This document shows, one piece after another, positions 1 through 11,900 of a stretch of 64,000 nt of DNA. The notes below the pieces were generated by a model. That model did not search any database. It was not told where the DNA came from and saw only the letters and a program-made list of their open reading frames with translations. The position numbers and the translations under genes are program-made. The stretch comes from Symsagittifera roscoffensis (taxonomy: Eukaryota > Xenacoelomorpha > Acoela > Convolutidae). The stretch's first letter is position 1, and each line of letters begins with the position of its first letter. The stretch covers positions 47,351,467-47,415,466 of the forward strand of contig NC_087070.1 of NCBI RefSeq assembly GCF_963678635.1, written 5' to 3'.

Positions 1-411
1 CTCAAATTGTAACACTCTTAAATTTTAAATTTAGGAAAGATCAGCTTAAAATTCATAGTTTTGCAATTACTGAATTTACCAAAAGCTATTCGAGACCAAT
101 TTAATGGCAATTGGAACACTCAGAGAGTTGGGCTGATACGAGCAGTCTTGTTTTCATTCAGTAAAATTTCAAGTTCTTAACTAAGATTTTTTACCGGATT
201 TTGTTAAACCATTTGAGAGATATTGTCTTCCTTTCAAATTTACAAAACTATTTTACCTTTGATCATTTTCCAAAAAGTTATAGGGGTTTGAATTTTGCTT
301 AATTGGTCAACTTGGGATAATTAACGCATGATATAATGCGTTCTCATAACGCACAAACGTGCAGTCGGAATATTAAGGGCCTCGCCCTGATATACGAGGA
401 GTCTTGTTATT

Positions 412-790
412 GTTCTGTCTTTCGATTCGAAAGTAACGGAATATTTGGGTTCGGGGTTGGTTTTTTTTCTTCAGACAAATTTCGACTTTTTAACTAGCCA
501 TTTTTGACGGAATTTTTTTATATCATTGAAAAAGTATTGTTGTCTTGAGCTTAAATTTGAAAATATATTTCACCTGTGATCATTTTTCGTAAAACTATGA
601 GAGTTTAAATATTGCCATTTTGGCCATTTGATAAATTTGGGTTAACTAACGCGCGATATAATTCGCGCTATTAACGCGTAAGCGGAGATTTAGTCCGTCT
701 TAGAAATCGTTCCAAATTGGTTGGTCGAAGCTTAGTTGCCGTAATTGATTTGTTAGAAGGAACAAAATCTATCTTTTGTACTTTATATGG
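412..790 (+). repeat. Dispersed repeat, Helitron-like candidate family
   Basis: This stretch is closely similar to 56916-57311. Both contain the same ordered blocks: an AAAGTAACGGAATATTTG start, a TTTTTGACGGA segment, and a block with ACGCGCGATA and CGCTATTAACGCGTAAGCGG. More diverged copies lie at 33440-33720 and 33725-34095, and rearranged copies at 8625-9000 and 17495-17850. A short GC hairpin followed by a GAGCAGTCTTGTT-like tail sits next to several copies (374-408, 57414-57445). That is reminiscent of a Helitron 3' end, although the final CTRR is not present. Confidence 0.5.
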
Positions 791-2289
791 CGTGTGGGGT
801 GATGATTTTTATTTAAAAAATTTGAAATTTTTGAAAAAAAAATTTCATTTTGTTTTATTACATTTAATTTTTTTAAATTAAATGTAATAATTTTTGTTTT
901 ATTACATTTAATTTACAAAATTTTGTGCAAAAAAAGCGCGCAAACAAACTATTTGATCAAGGAACTTAATTAAGACCACTAAAACACTCTTTTGCGATCA
1001 AAAAAACTTTAAATGGTTGATACAAACTTCGAACGAACTACACCTTTGTTGTTTTTGCCGCATCAAGAAATACTGAGGAAAGCTAAGGTGTAGGATGGGT
1101 TTTTTGACCAATTTTAGTCAACTTAAAGAAAACTCGTAAAGGGTTAACTGTGTTATCATATCAGGCGCGGAAGTATTCTCAATTTTCTGAATTTTTTCAA
1201 GCGAGCTCTTTAAAACATTTTTTAAATCATTTTTGACAAAACTTACTACGCCACACAACAATTCCTAAATCAACAGGCCAAAAACTCTAATTGTACCTAG
1301 TTTAAGTTAAGAAGTTGCGCTTTTTCATTAGCACTTCCCCTCTAAAAGCTAGGGACAGAATATATAGGTTTTTTTGAAAACGGAAAACGAGAGAAGAGGC
1401 CAAATTTTTGTGAAAAGAGGGTATCTACAAACTTGGTTGAGTTCAAAAAAAAATGACAGAAAAACGACAAAAAAATCCGTGTAGAGAAAAACTGGTCTGA
1501 TTTAGTCGTCAGTAACAATTCCACCCTGACTATATGTCATGATTCTGAAAAACCAAAGTCTTGGTGCAAAGAAAAATTTGTCATTTTCCGATTGAAGCAA
1601 TCAAATGATGCATTATCATATGTATAATGTTGAAAACTCAAAAAGTTGGCTTGTCAAGTTTTCTTCAAAAAACTATACTTTGTTCATTTCTTTTTTTTTC
1701 TTACTCGCAAAAACAACCAGCGTTTAGCTTTGAGCTAAAATTTCCCACCAAATGCTATCCTTATAAGCAAAACTAAAATCAAAAGAAAATAATGATGTGT
1801 TTTGTCGTGTTTGTTGTAAGAGTGCAATGACAGCTGAACTGTAAATTACTTAGATTTTCTTCTGCCATCAAAACAAATAGTCATCTCCTATAATTAGTGT
1901 GTTGACGACTGTAGCCGGGTGACCTATGTAGCAACCAAAAATTAATCGCAAGTTTGATTGGCGGCATTTCATCAGAAAAAGCAAATTGATCAGGATCAAT
2001 TACTCCGTAGTTGAAAGAAACTTTCCCTATCGAACTCCGCGCCATCTAAAGCAGGGCCGTTTGTTTGCTGTACATTGCGGAATCACTTGATTCAAGTTTT
2101 TTTTTGTTAAAAACTCTGCACTGGACTTCCTAAGAACTTATGTGGGTTTCAAATTTCAAAAAAGCAAGCATTTGAAGAAAATTGGTACCTACTATGCAAA
2201 AAATAATAAATTTGATTCCGCAGTTTTCATTGAAATCCAAATTTTTCATACGTTTTGCAACAATGCAATGGCTATCAATCACATTCCAC

Positions 2290-2735
2290 CATTCGCGTGT
2301 CTAGCAGTGTTTCGACTAGCTTGAAGCTCGACTAGATTGAAAGTTTTTTTTATTAAACATTGTATCAACTAACCTAAAAATTGAAACACAAACACGTGTT
2401 GTTAAAACTAAAATCATTATATACAAGAAAGTGGTTTAAATCCCAGTTCATTTTGCACATTTCACACTTATTTTCAATATATGATTCAAGCCACTACAGG
2501 TCGGGGTATGGCTGATCACAATTAATCTGTTAGGAAGTTTCATTTGCTTAGTTTTTCCATTGCTAAAATTGTTATTTCCCGGAAATTCAAAGTTTAATTT
2601 GAACGGATTATAAAATCAGTTTTGTCTTTTTGAGAAAAAAAGCTAGCAAAGTTAAGCTAGTCGATACATTTTCAGGTTTTCAAACTTTTAAGCTAGTCTA
2701 CTTTTATGCTAGTCGAGCAACCACCGTGTAGAATT
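2290..2735 (+). repeat. Non-autonomous element with CTAGTCGA-type ends
   Basis: The ends contain repeated short motifs such as GCTAGTCGA and GACTAGC in opposite orientations. A related copy in the opposite orientation lies at about 28745-28995. It shares the internal segment with the TTTGAACGGATT motif and its complement. This is likely a MITE-type element. I cannot see a transposase, and the superfamily is unknown. Confidence 0.45.
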
Positions 2736-2809
2736 TACTTTTTTCTTGCTTCTGTGTTTTGGATGAACTGTAATAAATACTGTAAGGGAATTGGGGTTAC
2801 GTAGCAATA

Positions 2810-3000
2810 TTTAGACAACCGCGTATTCCTACTTGTCAGTAAGCAGACAAATACTGTTTTAACCAATCAGAATCGAGACAAGGAAGAAATGAATAAAGAA
2901 TAATTGTTGATTTCGAAAGTTCGCTTTCCAATCTCGATTCTGATTGGTTCATACAGTATTTGTCTGCTTACTGACGAGTAGGAATACGCGGTTGTCTAAA
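2810..3000. mobile_element. Foldback MITE with TA target duplication
   Basis: The element is 191 bp. Its terminal inverted repeats are nearly perfect and about 69 bp long, starting TTTAGACAACCGCGTATTCC and ending with the reverse complement of that. It is flanked on both sides by TA (2808-2809 and 3001-3002), which fits a Tc1/mariner-type MITE. The short centre between the arms has no coding capacity. Confidence 0.85.
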
Positions 3001-5745
3001 TACAGACCGCACTCCGGGAATTGGAAAGGTTGGATTGCTTTTGATCTCAACATCCCTTTGTAAGTCGTTTGAAAGCTTTATTTAGTAATATTACATTATT
3101 AATCTTTTTACTTTTTCATAATTTTTTGAAGCATGGGCGTTTTTTTTATTTATCTATTGTGTTTCTGAAAATCATAATGGATGATTTTCCAGTTGAGAAA
3201 AATCCGGTGGACAAAAAAATTGGTGTACAATATTGCGGTGGACAAAATTGTGTTGGAATCCTGATTTGCAGAAGGTTTTCAGTTTTTTACTCGAAACTGA
3301 ATTGCATCGAATCCTCAAAAACAACCTCCTCGCCCTCGACCCTCGTCCTTTCTTCCGACTCTTTTTCCGACTTGTCTCAGAAAAATGCTTGTGTTCAAAA
3401 ATCTGTTTTTTTATTTTATTCAAACTCCTCTTATTATTTTTGTTGAATTGATTTGACAATTTTGACACTAATTTAGTTGGAAGAAAAAAATTAAAATGCA
3501 CATACTCTCCGTTATGTCCCCCCCCCCCCAATGCATCTCGAAATTCTTATGGTTATATTTTAAAATGTTATCTGAATTATTATCTGCATGCTGTTCTAGG
3601 GTGGTACTGGGTTTTTTTCGAGGAGGGAGGGGGCTCATATTCGAATTTTTTTTTTAGTTTATTTATTTTTCTGCAGCCAGTCAAATTGATTTTCTCAAGG
3701 CATCCCAATTTCAAGTAACAATTGTACCTAAGTAATTTCAGTTTTTGTCACCTATTTGTTAAACCTAAATTCAATTCTCCTAAAACCTAAGAAAATATCA
3801 GGCAGTTTTGAGAGATAAGTGTCAAAACGTGCTATCTTGAATCCGTTTTCTCGAAGTGTCATCTTGACAAGAAGAATTAAGTCAGAAGTGTTTGAGCTTT
3901 TCATCTTCAATGGTAAGTTTTGTTAGAGGCAACTAAAGGTCTTTCTATTTAATGGGGATTTGCTTTTGTGAACTAATCTTTTTGGGGGTTTGAAGGGAGT
4001 TTTCTGTTCGCTGAAATCAACAGTCTGTATAATTGTCAATTTTTTTGAGCTAAAATTACAGCATTTATTTACCATTTGCAATGCACTTTGTTTTCAGCAT
4101 ATTGATCTTAAGATTGATCACGTCTTCTGCTTTGAAAAATTAAGTCACAATTTAGCAACCTTTGTAATTTTCTTTTATGCTGTGCTTGGCTATCCAATTG
4201 ATTTTTATATTTTCTGCGTACTTGGGAATTAAACACGGAAACCTTTCATTTTTACCTGTTTTTTTTCCTCCTTAATTATGAATTGATCATGATTTCAAAA
4301 AGTTCAATTTTATTTTTGGTGAATACCAAATCATAAATTGCTGCTGAAATTGTTTAACTGTTTATAAAATTAACGGATTGATTATCGTTTCTCTCCGGGG
4401 AAAATTTTGTTTGTTATTTATGTTGGCATGGTGAAAATATAAGCTACTAACTTAACTAAAAGCGTTTTTAATGTTATCGCTAAATGCGCTCAAATTTCGC
4501 TTGGAATAGATAAAAACAAGGTACTCATTCGTCAAACTGCATTTTGACAAAAATAGCAATTTTGGTAATTTTAATGAGGTATAGTGCCTTTGCTGTTTGA
4601 AAATTTAACGAAACACATTTAAATTTTTTTCGCATTTCCTTGCCTTCTGTTTTTTTTCAGTTAGATAAAAGTATTTATTTTATTGTCTGAAGCAACGTTT
4701 TCACTTGTTATAAATATTCTCCTTGTTTTTCGCTCTTCAGACACGAATTAGCGCTTAGCCTAGACTAAGTGAGAAACAGAATTTTTTGAACATAATTTCA
4801 TTCAATTTACGGAAGACGTGCAGATGAACAATAAATTTAAACGAATTCCCCCGACCTGAGTTCGATTTCCTAAAATAGTAAGTTAATTAACTTTACAACA
4901 AAACACCTGGATATAAAAAAAGTTAGCTGTTATTGTTTATCTCAGGTTTGAAAGTCTGTTTTGAAAAGTAATTTCAAAGAACCTTCTCCAAAAATTTTTT
5001 AAGCACAGAAAAAATGTTATCTTGGCAAGGTTGAGGGCTTTTTCAAGTTCAATAGTGTAAGTTTTAATTGTTTTATAGGTGGGGGGTGGGGGGGGGGGGG
5101 GGTTTGTAGGATTTTCAAAAATTTTTAACCGTTGTACTATGTTTCTCAATTTGCGCAAAACGTGTGACTAAGCCCCACTAATCCCCCCCCCCCTACTCCT
5201 GCATGCAACTATCTAAAAATAAGGGCAAAATCTAAGTCCAACTTTTAAACTGTAAACACCCAGTTAAAAGTTTATGTCATACTACCGTCTGATACTGGTT
5301 TACGGCTAGTTAATCTTACTATTACCGTCTGTTGGCGTTATGTTTTATTAGCTGCATCTCGTTTGTAAATAGCGTAACAATAAGGTCACAACTCACAATT
5401 TCGCCATGTTTCACTTTTTAAAATGGTGTTACACCAGAACCATTCAACGGCAGACGCGATAGCTAAAAGTTATATACAAAAGTTGCAGGTAAACCTTTTT
5501 CTAACACTAATAACATCACATGAAAGCGCGCATTTACCGAGAGATTAGTTATGTTTGCTTTGATCCAAATATCAGGTAATCATTATAAATCATCGGTTAC
5601 GATGAATTGTGACTTTTGTTCTGTTTCTAGCTAATTCAGACTTACCAATAGCGGAACTTGGCGCTCAATCAACATTGATATCTAGACAGTTGGCTTCTCA
5701 GATCACACATTGCTGGCGGCTTTTACAAGTCGGATTTAGTTCAAA

Positions 5746-5953
5746 ATGAGGAGAAATAGTGGTTTCTCAATCGGGCGCAAATTGACCTCATCCGCCCTTC
5801 CTCCGCCTTTTTTGTTGACCTTTGTGCTGTTTGTTGTCTGTGTGAGCCCCGCTCTTGCATCCGATAATACAACTACTAGTGAGCCCATATATGGAAAGTG
5901 TGATCCTAACGCACCCAAAGAGGACTGCAGCACGGGGGGAATCATACTGCCAC
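5746..5953 (+). CDS. SLC8A: NCX exon 1: signal peptide and start of extracellular N-terminus
   Basis: Encodes residues 1-69 plus one base. A basic start (MRRNSGFSIGRK) is followed by a hydrophobic stretch (about residues 20-34) and a plausible signal-peptidase site after SPALA (about residue 39). A predicted N-glycosylation site (NTT) follows, then two cysteines (CDPN, DCST) of the kind found before the first membrane helix in NCX proteins. The exon ends in GIILP plus a phase-1 C at a GTTAGT donor, and a stop follows two bases later. The Met fits because it opens the signal peptide directly. No upstream in-frame exon is apparent. Confidence 0.85.
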
Positions 5954-8900
5954 GTTAGTACCGAAAGTTAAAAGTTATAACAAGAAAAACCAGTGGTTAT
6001 ATTTGAGAAGCTATCGCCCATACTGACAAACTGAAATTGAAATTGAAGTTAGATAGATCATTGCAAGTGGTTTCAAGAATGGCACAAAAAGTAGGCTGTT
6101 CTATTTTAGCATTTTCAGCACTATAAAGGTTATAAAGATTGTTAGTACTGACTTCAAAGCTAATTTAAACTTTTAGTTACCTATGGGTAACTAATAGTTT
6201 AAATTAGCTTTGAAGTCAGTAACTACAGTTACTAATAACTTATATACACCGCCTTTTTCGCTCACCTTGAGAACTTCTCAATTGATGTAACTTTTGATAC
6301 CTTGATGATTTTGACCTGCTGATTATTCTCATTTATTTAATACTGCGTTTATTGCCACAACTTGATCAACTCAAATTAATCAGCTCCACTAAAAGGGTCT
6401 GCTTAGCTTTGAACGTGAATCATGCTTTTGAAACACAGAGAACCATCAACAATTACAGTTCAATTCTACAGGCGATCGAATGATGCAACTTGAAAAGTTC
6501 TTCTCTGTGACCGAACAAAATGATGCAACTTGAAAAGAGGTTCATCTGAAGCTAATCCTACCCCAGGTTTTTAAAATACTGCATATGAAAAATGAGAATT
6601 CGACCCAGCTAAACTTTTTTGATATGAAAAATTTGGAAAAACCTCTTTTTCGGTTGGTACCGCGGAACAGAGACAGACCTATGATTTTCTCGAGGTGGGG
6701 GGACTTCAAACATTTTGTCCACTTTTTTAGGCCGACTCTAAAATGATCATCCGAGCGGTCCCAAAACTCTATAAAGATCCTATTTGGACAAAATTTTCTG
6801 CGTCGCAGTCAAATTTTTGAAAAATGCCTCTTGAAATGCCTCTTGAAATCTCTGAAAAATGCCTCTTTTTTTTTGGCGCGCGCTCCCTCTCAAAATTACA
6901 CTATGTTGGCACCGAAGGTACCCTTAAAAAACTTCATGTAAGGTACCCTTAAAAATGCCTCTTGAAATCTTTGAAAAATGCCTCTTTTTTTGGCGCGCGC
7001 CCCTTTCAAAATTACACTATGTTGGCACCGAAGGTACCCTTAAAAAACTTCTTTGTAAGGTACCCTTAAAAATGCCTCTTGAAATCTTTGAAAAATGCCT
7101 CTTTTTTTTTGGCGCGCGCTCCCTCTCAAAATTACACTATGTTGGCACCGAAGGTACCCTTAAAAAACTTCATGTAAGGTACCCTTAAAAATGCCTCTTG
7201 AAATCTTTGAAAAATGCCTCTTTTTTTGGCGCGCGCCCCTTTCAAAATTACACTATGTTGGCACCGAAGGTACCCTTAAAAAACTTCTTTGTAAGGTACC
7301 CTTAAAAATGCCTCTTGAAATCTTTGAAAAATGCCTCTTTTTTTTTGGCGCGCGCTCCCTTTCAAAATTACACTATGTTGGCACCGAAGGTACCCTTAAA
7401 AAACTTCATGTAAGGTACCCTTAAAAATGCTTCTTGAAATCTTTGAAAAATGCCTCTTTTTTTTGGCGCGCGCTCCCTTTCAAAATTACACGATGTTGGC
7501 ACCGAAGGTACCCTTAAAAAACTTCATGGTTTGTCGTCGAAAATGGATGACATAAAATAAGACCAAATGAGGGACCTTTTGGTTGGTGAGGGGGTGGAGG
7601 TTAAAGATGCCCCCGCCCCTGCCGAAAAAATTTCTGCCTAAATCCGCCCCTGCCGAATAACCATTTCGTAAAAAATTAAAAAGCCTAAGAAAGGATTTTT
7701 ATACTGATTTTGAATTGATTAAAGTTGATTGCTTTCCTACATTATCTCTAAAATTGATTGGAAACTATTTCTTGAGAGGAAGAGTCGGTAATTCTAGTAA
7801 GTTACTTATATCAGTATAATGGTCAAAATATTCCTGAAAAAATGATGAACAGTAAATTGCAAACGAATACGTTTTTAGCTTTGTTTTCTGTTAGTAATTT
7901 CAGAGCCAGATCCACAATTTTAGCAAGGGGATGACTTCATGGAAATTTTAAACAATCTTTTTCTAAAAGTTAACAAAATTTCCCCTTTTTTGGCGCAATG
8001 GCCAATTTTGAAGAAAAAACGCCAAGTTTGTATTTTTGGCGAGTTTTGTAAACTTGTGATCAAAACATTACGATAAATTGGGCGCGCGGTTTTTTTTCAA
8101 TTTGATTTGTATAAACTGAAAGTCGCTTTTACCAAAATTTTAATGCTAATCGGCCAAATTGGAGTAGTAACAACGGATAGCCTACATGTAAAAATTGAGT
8201 ATTGCAAGAGTAGCTGAAGAGTTCGTAAATGATCATATATTTTTGAAAGTTCAAAAGGCGTACAAAAATTTCTCATTCTATTGTAAAATGGAAATAATTT
8301 TGAAAAAATCCTTTTAGTCAAAAATTTGAGCAATAACGCAACTACAAAAAAACTATTATGTCAAATTTTTTGTTATAAAATATTATAGTCCCACTTTTAA
8401 GTCTGAAAAACTAGCTGAGTAAGAGCTAAATTTATGAATTCAAAAAATGATATTGATTAACCCCAATCACAACTTTTTAAAACTAACCATTACCATAGCA
8501 CTGTTTGAAAAATTGCCGCTTTGTTTGAATTTGGAGTCAATATAAAAATGAACAAGTCTGCTAGAAACTTTGATCTGATTAACTTTTTTAAATAAGCAAT
8601 CAGGGGATTTTCAAACGCCAATAATTTCACAAAATGTCAACGATTACATCACTCAGATTTTTTTGTTGAAAACTCAAGCTCAGGACAACAAAACGTTTTG
8701 AATGATACAAAAAACTTCCGTCAAAAATGGCAAATAAAAAGTCGAATTTTGGCTCAAGAAAAACCCCGAGCACCAATATTCTGTTACTTTCATTGCGAAA
8801 GTCGGAACAAAAAGTATCTTAACTGAGATCATTTTTTTTGTTAAGCTATGGGGGTTTACAGATTGCCAGTTTGGCCAATTGGAAATAATTAACGAGCAAT

Positions 8901-11900
8901 ATAATTTGCGCTCTTCACTCTGATTGTTCTAAGCTAAATTGAGGCATGGTAATTGGCATATGCGAAGTATATCAATTTGTACTTTGAATAGCGTGTGGTT
9001 GTAGAAAATTCTCAAAATAATTTTGAATTTTTACTTGTTTTTTTTTTTACAAAATTTATTAACTTCTCTTAAAAAGAACACTATTTCATAAATTTTAAAA
9101 GGTACCGGCTTTGATAGAAGCAGTCTTGTTTGTATTTGAAAGTGATCAAAATCAAAAGCAAGGGCGGATCTAGGATTTTCTCGAGGGAGGGGCAAGGATT
9201 TTCAAAAAAAAAATCAAAAATTTTGTCGATCTTGTCTTTAGTTCAACCAAACTGAATTTATGAGCTCTCCCAAATCACTATAAAGACCGCATTTGGTCCA
9301 ATTTTTCTGCGCGCAGGCAAATTTTCGAAAAAACAGGCCAAAAAGGCATTTTTAGGCACTTTTTGGAAAATTTTGACCTCTCCCCGGTCGCGCTCCCCCT
9401 CAAATTTAGTATTGTTCTAAGAGGGGTTTCAAACCAATCAGTTGATTTTCCGATGTGTGCCAAAGTTGAAAACAAAGCTTCGTTATGAAAATGGTTATTG
9501 GGACTCGATTTGGCAGATTATTGGTTATGCAAAAATGGCCGAATCTTTTTTATTATCAAATTTCATCTAAATGAGTGTTTTCCTTTTACAGCATAGTTTA
9601 TGAAGGGTGAAATTTCGGTTTGTAATAGTTCATTTTTTATCAAAACAAGTAGGTTTCATTTCAAATAAAATTGTCGCTTTTTGTTTAAATTTAAATTAAA
9701 AAAGAATTCAAAGCTTTTCAGACATTTCATTCTTCTCAAATTTTACTCATATTGGTTTCATTCATATAATAACTTGACTTACAAGTTGCTTAATTTTTGA
9801 TGAAGCAAAGTCTTATCCATTTTTAAGGTAACAATTTGGGCTCAAATTTGGCAAAGCGTTTGCTTTTTTTTGTTTTCTCCAAATTCTTTGTCACTTTTTG
9901 CCTTTGTCAGCCCTATTTGAAAAAAAAACGCGGTAAATTTACAGGTTTTGTTTGGTTTGTTGAAATAACTTAATCAACGTAGTATTTTTTTCTTTGCAAT
10001 CTTTATGCGGGTTTGATTTGAGTTTTCGGACAAAGTGAACAGTTTCCTCTGCGATAAAGCGTTTTAAGAGGGATGATGGTAGTTTGGTCAAACTTTGCGA
10101 CAAACTTTTCTGCCAATCAGAATAGAAGTTTTTGCACCTCTCAGTACGGTACAATATCTTGATTTGGTTTTTTTAGGGGGAGGATGTTAACTTTATCCGA
10201 AATTCTAGTAAAACTCGAAGCAGATTTTCCAAAAGCAAAGCTTCTTGTCTTTCAAATCAGTCAAATCGAAATTTTGAGCTGCATTTAAGCTCCAATCTTT
10301 TGAATAATATTTGTCTAAATTCATGAATTGCCGATTAACTTGATTACTTAAACAACAGATGGCTTACAGGTGTATTAAATTACCAACGAGCAGCTTCCAA
10401 ACTCCTAAATGTTTAATGCTATTTTGATGCAATTTTTGATGCATTTTTAAGTGAATCTCGTTCAAAAGGAAATTGTATTAAGAAGAAGTTAACTGGAAGC
10501 AATACTGCTAAGTTCTAGAGAAATTTTGGGGAAAAATATCTAATGGTCAGATAAGTTGGACCAACCAGCTAGAATAGCAAATACAACTATTTATTTAATT
10601 GTCCATTTGTCATCTACTTTTACGACAGAGTGTTAAAAACTAAGACCAAGACAGTTTTTTTTTATTAAATGTTTTTTTTTCGAAACCAAGATAGTACCAC
10701 ACTCAAAACTATCTTTGTTTTTTTTCTGATTTTGTGTGAAAAAGTATCAACCCAACGTCATAGTTGCTTCCCATTCATTCAAGAGTGGCCGGAAAAGAGT
10801 TTCTTTTCGCGCTGCTAAATTCATTCTTGTTTTGTTCAAAATACTGCTGAAATATTTGTTTGGTTGATTTTCCGACAAGTCGCTTTCGCCAGCAAAGTTG
10901 GGATACGACTGCAATAACATGCTGAAAAGAATCGTCAATAGATTTGTTGTAGTTTCATTCTGGTCGAACCTCTTTGTAAAAATGGTTCAAAAATAGTGAG
11001 TTATTCTGTTTGTCTAGAATGGGGCACGCCTGGGGCGGAGATCTCGACTGCCACTATGATTCTCAGAGCGACTGTCTACTTCCTAGGTAAGTAAAGCACT
11101 CTTCCTTCTATCTTTTCTATGTAGACTCAAAATGGACATTAAAATCCTGCAACCCCGAAGAAAACCTAACTCTCTCGCTAAGCCATTTTTAAGGAGGGAC
11201 GTTTTTTAGAGATGAAGTTGGGGAGGGGGGGGGGGGGGGGGGAGGGGGGTTGCGCTCATCCGAAGAGATTAATGAGAAAGATGTAACGTTTATAAAATCT
11301 CCTCGTATAGCTTATTTTTGTTTTAAGAACTGCTTAGTACTATGTCAAAACATAATGTTTAATAGGTTTGTGAGAGGATTTTCAAATGGTCCCCAAATTT
11401 TCAAATTAGTACCCAATTAAATTGAAAAATTTGTGAAATCTGTTTGATTTAATATGTTCTAAGTTTCTCGTGGGTATCATTTTGCCAGGATGAATCCTTA
11501 GTTTTTCCCAGGCCTCTGCTACATGTTTCTCGGAGTGTCTCAAATAGCCGACTTGTTCATGGAGGCGATCGAAGTGATCACTTCGACAACTTCAGTCAGA
11601 GTCGTGAAAACATCTTCAGGCGAGTATAAAGAAATCGAAGTGCAAGTCTGGAACGAAACTGTCGCGAACTTGACTTTGATGGCACTCGGCTCTTCGGCTC
11701 CCGAGATTCTACTGTCGGTGATTGAAATTTGCGGCAACAATTTCGAAGCGGGAGATCTAGGGCCGGGCACAATTGTCGGCTCAGCGGCCTTTAACTTATT
11801 CGTCATCACAGCAATATGTGTGGTTGTTATCCCAAATGGCACGGGGAAAAGTGTGAAGAACTTCGGAGTGTTCACGTGTACTGCAGCGTGGAGCATTGGC

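Larger units (their letters stand above)
1..5745. other. Upstream intergenic DNA, repeat-rich, no gene supported
   Basis: I see no convincing coding exon here. The longer open frames (for example around 3069-3531) are low-complexity, overlap on both strands and match no family I know. Recognisable contents are a Helitron-like repeat (about 100-790), an element with CTAGTCGA motifs (about 2290-2735) and a foldback MITE (2810-3000). There are also homopolymer C or G tracts near 3520, 5090 and 5185. The last few hundred bases before 5746 presumably hold the promoter and 5' UTR of the exchanger, but I cannot point to a core promoter element with confidence. Confidence 0.6.
5954..11017. other. Intron 1 of NCX, repeat content
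   Basis: GT-AG intron of 5,064 bp. It holds a 76 nt near-perfect hairpin (6146-6221), an hAT-like element expanded by a dimeric tandem array (6676-7652), a rearranged Helitron-like repeat (8625-9000) and a truncated hAT-like end (about 9160-9440). From 6265 onward it has a second copy after the N gap. I see no supported gene inside. Confidence 0.7.

Noticed and set aside
3069-3531. Overlapping open frames on both strands
   Set aside because: Low-complexity composition, mutual overlap and no recognisable motif; no splice-site context that would make them exons.
6955-7424. Two identical 77-codon frames
   Set aside because: They are translations of the 236 bp dimeric repeat, not genes.
6836-7544. 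CRISPR-like array
   Set aside because: Units are about 118 bp with no short-repeat/variable-spacer pattern, the DNA is an animal intron, and the units lie in a MITE.
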